45,439 bases of DNA. Source: Alphaproteobacteria bacterium (GTDB taxonomy: Bacteria; Pseudomonadota; Alphaproteobacteria; RF32; CAG-239). Numbering within the stretch: position 1 is the first letter of the stretch; each line of letters opens with the position of its first letter. The notes beneath the pieces are model-generated. The model saw only the letters and a program-made list of their open reading frames with translations, was not told the DNA's origin and made no database searches. The position numbers and the translations under genes were made by a program. The DNA lies in contig JAFUSH010000019.1 in assembly GCA_017471705.1 (NCBI GenBank), positions 1 through 45,439 on the forward strand, written 5' to 3'. Below, piece after piece: positions 43,117 to 45,439 of the stretch.

Positions 43117-43959
43117 ATGGGAAAGAAAAATCAGTCAAAAAGATTAACAACCCAACATAAAGAAAGTCAGGGTGTTATTGGTATATTTGGGGAAGAAGCT
43201 CAATTACATGATTTAGAAGTATCCAATATATCTCATTTGGCAATAGATGTACTCAAACAAGAATTTCCTCAGTTATCTTTTAGGTATAGACAGAGTATAA
43301 GCAAAAAAGAAATCAATGAGTCTTTACATAAAATTGATGAAGAATTAGGACAGACTCTTTTTGTTTCTGATTCTAAAATAAAACCAGATGGTGGAATAAT
43401 TGAAGTAAAAGATGATAGCGGTTTTTGGAGAGTAATATTAGTATCAGAGGCTAAACATCAGGGTAAGGATATTGAAAATATAAAACAAGGTAAACTTGTA
43501 GGCAAGTCCTCCAATCAAGATTTAATGGTAGCCGGTAATGCAATAGAAAGGGCTCATAAAAATATTGCGGAAATTGCCAATTTTATGCTGTCAGAAGCTT
43601 ATTTCCCTTATGTTTTATTTTTGGAAGGTTCTAATTTTTTAACACAAGATGTTTCCGTTACAAGACCAGATGGAAGAGTTGTTAATTTGGTGCACAATTC
43701 AGGTGCTCTTAATCGATTAGATAGATTGACTGCAGCCAATTATGGTATGCAAATAAATAAAAATGTATGCAAAAATAAAATTATTGCTAATGATGATTAC
43801 AGTATAATGTTACAAGCCACCTCTATATATACACAAGGAGATGGGAAACATTGGCAAGAAAAAGAAATGTTAAATATTATGCTTGAAATAGCTAGAACAT
43901 CATTACAAATGTTAGGAAGAGATATTTTTAATCAATTAACGGCCTCAAAGAAAGAATAG
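43117..43959 (+). CDS. ecoRIR: EcoRI-type type II restriction endonuclease
   Basis: The 280-residue protein aligns along its length with EcoRI (277 residues) without large gaps. The PD-(D/E)xK catalytic residues stand at the same numbers: Asp91 (KPDGG), Glu111 and Lys113 (SEAKHQGKDI). Base-contact residues are also kept: Asn141, Glu144 and Arg145 in GNAIERAHKN, and Arg200 and Arg203 in the NRLDRLTAANYG segment. Cutting at GAATTC is thus expected. Codons such as ATA and AGA, and the lack of the CCG- and GCC-rich style of neighbours, point to transfer. The methyltransferase gene follows 11 bases later. Confidence 0.95.
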   Translation: MGKKNQSKRLTTQHKESQGVIGIFGEEAQLHDLEVSNISHLAIDVLKQEFPQLSFRYRQSISKKEINESLHKIDEELGQTLFVSDSKIKPDGGIIEVKDDSGFWRVILVSEAKHQGKDIENIKQGKLVGKSSNQDLMVAGNAIERAHKNIAEIANFMLSEAYFPYVLFLEGSNFLTQDVSVTRPDGRVVNLVHNSGALNRLDRLTAANYGMQINKNVCKNKIIANDDYSIMLQATSIYTQGDGKHWQEKEMLNIMLEIARTSLQMLGRDIFNQLTASKKE

Positions 43960-43970
43960 TGAGAAGTATT

Positions 43971-44966
43971 ATGACTAGAAAATTTGACCATTCTCTTTGG
44001 GATAAAGCCAAAAGCAATAAAAAGGATGAGTTTTATACACAACTCATAGATATAGAACGTGAATTATCAAATTATAAGAAACATTTTTACGGAAAAACTG
44101 TTTTTTGTAACTGCGATGATATTAAAAATAGTAATTTCTTTAAATATTTTGTACAAAATTTTAAAACGTTAGGATTAAAAAAACTTATTTGTGCTTGCTA
44201 TAAAGATACAACACTCTTCTCATCAGAACAAGGATATTATTACGAATATATAGGTACTGACACGATTGAACCTGATATGAACAGAATAATACCATTTAGG
44301 GGAAATGGAGATTTTCGCAGTTCTGAAAGTATTGAATTATTAAGGCAGTCGGATATTGTTGTTACTAATCCACCTTTCTCTTTATTCAGAGATTACATCA
44401 CTCAGCTTATTAAATATGATAAACAATTTTTAATTATAAGTAATGTAAATGCTATCACATATAAGGAAGTATATAATTTAATAAAGGACAACAAAGTATG
44501 GCTTGGCATAAATTTAGGACGTGGCATATCAGGTTTCATTGTACCAAGCGACTATGAATTATATGGATTAGAAACAAAAATAAATGAGAATGGTGAAAGA
44601 ATAATTTCTCCCAACAATTGTATGTGGTTAACAAATTTAGATAATTCAAAAAGGTTGGAATTTATAAAACTAACGAAAAAGTATTTTGGAAACGAAGTAG
44701 ATTATCCTCATTATGATAACTTTGATGGGATTCACGTTGATAAGACGAAAAATATTCCAGCAGATTATGATGGTGCAATGGGAGTACCAATCACATTTCT
44801 GCACACATTTAACCCAAATCAATTTGAGATTATTCAATTTAGGAAAGGAAACGATGGCAAGGACTTAAAAATAAATGGTAAAACTCCGTTTTTTAGGATT
44901 CTTATAAAAAAGAAAAATATTCAAGAGACAGATGGATTATCTTCATTAATTCCATCAACGATTTAA
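43971..44966 (+). CDS. ecoRIM: EcoRI-type DNA adenine-N6 methyltransferase
   Basis: The 331-residue protein aligns with M.EcoRI (326 residues), for example DEFYTQ near 19-24, CNCDD at 46-50, FKYF, LGLKKLI, FRSSESIELL and the catalytic NPPF motif at 133-136 in DIVVTNPPFSLFRDY. It should methylate the inner adenine of GAATTC and protect the host from the nuclease upstream. I chose the ATG at 43971 because the product then starts like M.EcoRI; an earlier GTG at 43959 overlaps the nuclease stop. Base and codon use match the nuclease gene and differ from the ruvC side. Confidence 0.95.
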   Translation: MTRKFDHSLWDKAKSNKKDEFYTQLIDIERELSNYKKHFYGKTVFCNCDDIKNSNFFKYFVQNFKTLGLKKLICACYKDTTLFSSEQGYYYEYIGTDTIEPDMNRIIPFRGNGDFRSSESIELLRQSDIVVTNPPFSLFRDYITQLIKYDKQFLIISNVNAITYKEVYNLIKDNKVWLGINLGRGISGFIVPSDYELYGLETKINENGERIISPNNCMWLTNLDNSKRLEFIKLTKKYFGNEVDYPHYDNFDGIHVDKTKNIPADYDGAMGVPITFLHTFNPNQFEIIQFRKGNDGKDLKINGKTPFFRILIKKKNIQETDGLSSLIPSTI

Positions 44967-44993
44967 CTTCTATTTTTGAAAAATAAAAGTTAA
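44963..44993 (+). terminator. AT-rich hairpin at the methyltransferase stop
   Basis: TTAACTTCTATTTTT and AAAAATAAAAGTTAA pair at 14 of 15 positions, with the stem starting at the stop codon. No T run follows, so terminator function is uncertain. The stem contains the TTAACTTC word found ahead of the nuclease gene. Confidence 0.45.
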
Positions 44994-45171
44994 CTTCCCA
45001 TTATCATAATCTCTAGAAATCATATACGTTTCAAACACCATAGAAAAACAGGTTCAAATTTCATAATTCATTGAATGTGTTAGATTCTCTCTGAAATTAG
45101 TTCGAAGATTATCTGGGGTATGGCTTATTTTATATCAAACATTCGAACCAGCTTAAGTTTGTAAATAAAAG
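44994..45171. other. AT-rich stretch without a recognisable gene
   Basis: Short open frames only, none with a ribosome site. The run GAAATTAGTTCGAAGATTAT near 45091-45110 resembles the AATTCGAAGATA word of the dispersed repeat, without its stem. Confidence 0.4.
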
Positions 45172-45198
45172 AAAAAGTGACGATTTCTCGTCCTTTTT
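45172..45198. terminator. terminator-like hairpin
   Basis: AAAAAG-T-GACGA pairs with TCGTC-CTTTTT around TTTC with one bulged T. A T run on one side and an A run on the other would allow termination in both directions. Confidence 0.5.
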
Positions 45199-45288
45199 GA
45201 ACTGTGGCTGGAGCGACTGGATTCTTCGGCTCCGCCTCAGAATTGTTAGTTAAAGTTATGTTATAAAAAGAGATGTAAAAAAGAAAAA

Positions 45289-45347
45289 GGGCGGAAGAAT
45301 GTCTCAGAATAGAACTTCAAAGTTCGTCGTCATCATATTCTCCGCCC
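45289..45347 (-). terminator. long hairpin ending the gene at the right edge
   Basis: Read on the minus strand, GGGCGGAGAAT pairs with ATTCTTCCGCCC (one bulge) and is followed by TTTTTCTTTTTT. A nested GAACT/AGTTC hairpin contains the stop codon of the partial gene, so the terminator overlaps the coding end. Confidence 0.6.
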
Positions 45348-45439
45348 GGTAACAAAGGATACTTGATGGATTGCTTGTACCGTATCCAATGCGCGTACGT
45401 TAACAATTGAAAGTTAAGTACCTTTAAGCAGAAAGGATT
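45317..45439 (-). CDS. C-terminal fragment of an unknown protein
   Basis: On the minus strand a frame is open from the right edge to TGA at 45319-45317, giving 40 residues that include TYAHWIRYKQSIKYPLL and end PGGEYDDDEL. The acidic end and the terminator that overlaps the stop support a real gene. Start and family are outside the window. Confidence 0.4.
   Translation of the reverse strand, partial: NPFCLKVLNFQLLTYAHWIRYKQSIKYPLLPGGEYDDDEL

Noticed and set aside
45201..45260. tRNA gene near the right edge
   Set aside because: GGATTCTTCGGCTCCGCCTC belongs to a common short repeat word; no cloverleaf or T-loop GTTCRA with matching acceptor stem can be built.
45299..45352. 17-codon plus-strand peptide starting ATG at 45299
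   Set aside because: It lies within the hairpin of a minus-strand terminator, which explains the sequence better.

Overview
The window reads as chromosome from an AT-rich Gram-negative bacterium, most likely an alphaproteobacterium of an uncultured, possibly host-associated lineage. Supporting signs are the order ihfB - LapA-domain gene - accD, a mannose-class EIIA plus HPr pair without a sugar permease, a PAS-rich sensor protein, outer-membrane barrels (FadL type and others) and Shine-Dalgarno-led genes throughout. The lineage call is inference from gene content; no rRNA or tRNA gene was found.

Layout. 1-4.1 kb: end of a beta-barrel gene, a three-domain LplT-PlsC-acyl-ACP synthetase fusion, and a small Cys-rich secreted protein. 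4.1-7.2 kb (minus): phoB-type regulator, rpe, mnmA, ssb. 7.2-11 kb: a second PlsC/acyl-ACP synthetase protein divergent from a FadL-type porin, which together suggest uptake and activation of exogenous fatty acids. 11-13 kb: accB-accC, a structured intergenic RNA candidate with terminator, and a frameshifted HTH gene. 13.4-16.3 kb: a Cys-rich membrane protein, a PfkB kinase and two short ChrA halves. 16.4-17.8 kb: three small membrane proteins, the first with an internal duplication that recalls three-TM holins. 17.9-20.5 kb: flavodiiron protein, Bcp peroxiredoxin and aquaporin. 20.5-23 kb (minus): an unknown 466-aa protein and a barrel protein. 23-25 kb: clpP-clpX.

25.3-31.4 kb is an accessory-looking region: a Cys-rich membrane-anchored protein, four tandem copies of a 113-bp palindromic unit, a 1354-aa pseudopilin/PilV-like protein, and more dispersed copies of the same repeat. 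31.4-33.7 kb (minus): accD, LapA-like, ihfB, tsaB. 33.8-38.5 kb: a PAS protein with no kinase domain, a Lys-rich protein, then a tightly overlapped operon of an unknown protein, EIIA, HPr and a DNA methyltransferase. 38.6-42.7 kb: ftsH, a degenerate DEAD-box remnant, yebC, ruvC.

The right end (42.7-45 kb) holds a complete EcoRI-type restriction-modification pair, more AT-rich in codon use than its neighbours and placed directly after ruvC, where ruvA/ruvB often follow. It keeps every EcoRI catalytic and base-contact residue I could place. The most original material is the mirrored-module repeat family, the giant pilin-like protein beside it, the Cys-rich membrane protein, the RNA candidate after accC, and the methyltransferase coupled to the PTS proteins.
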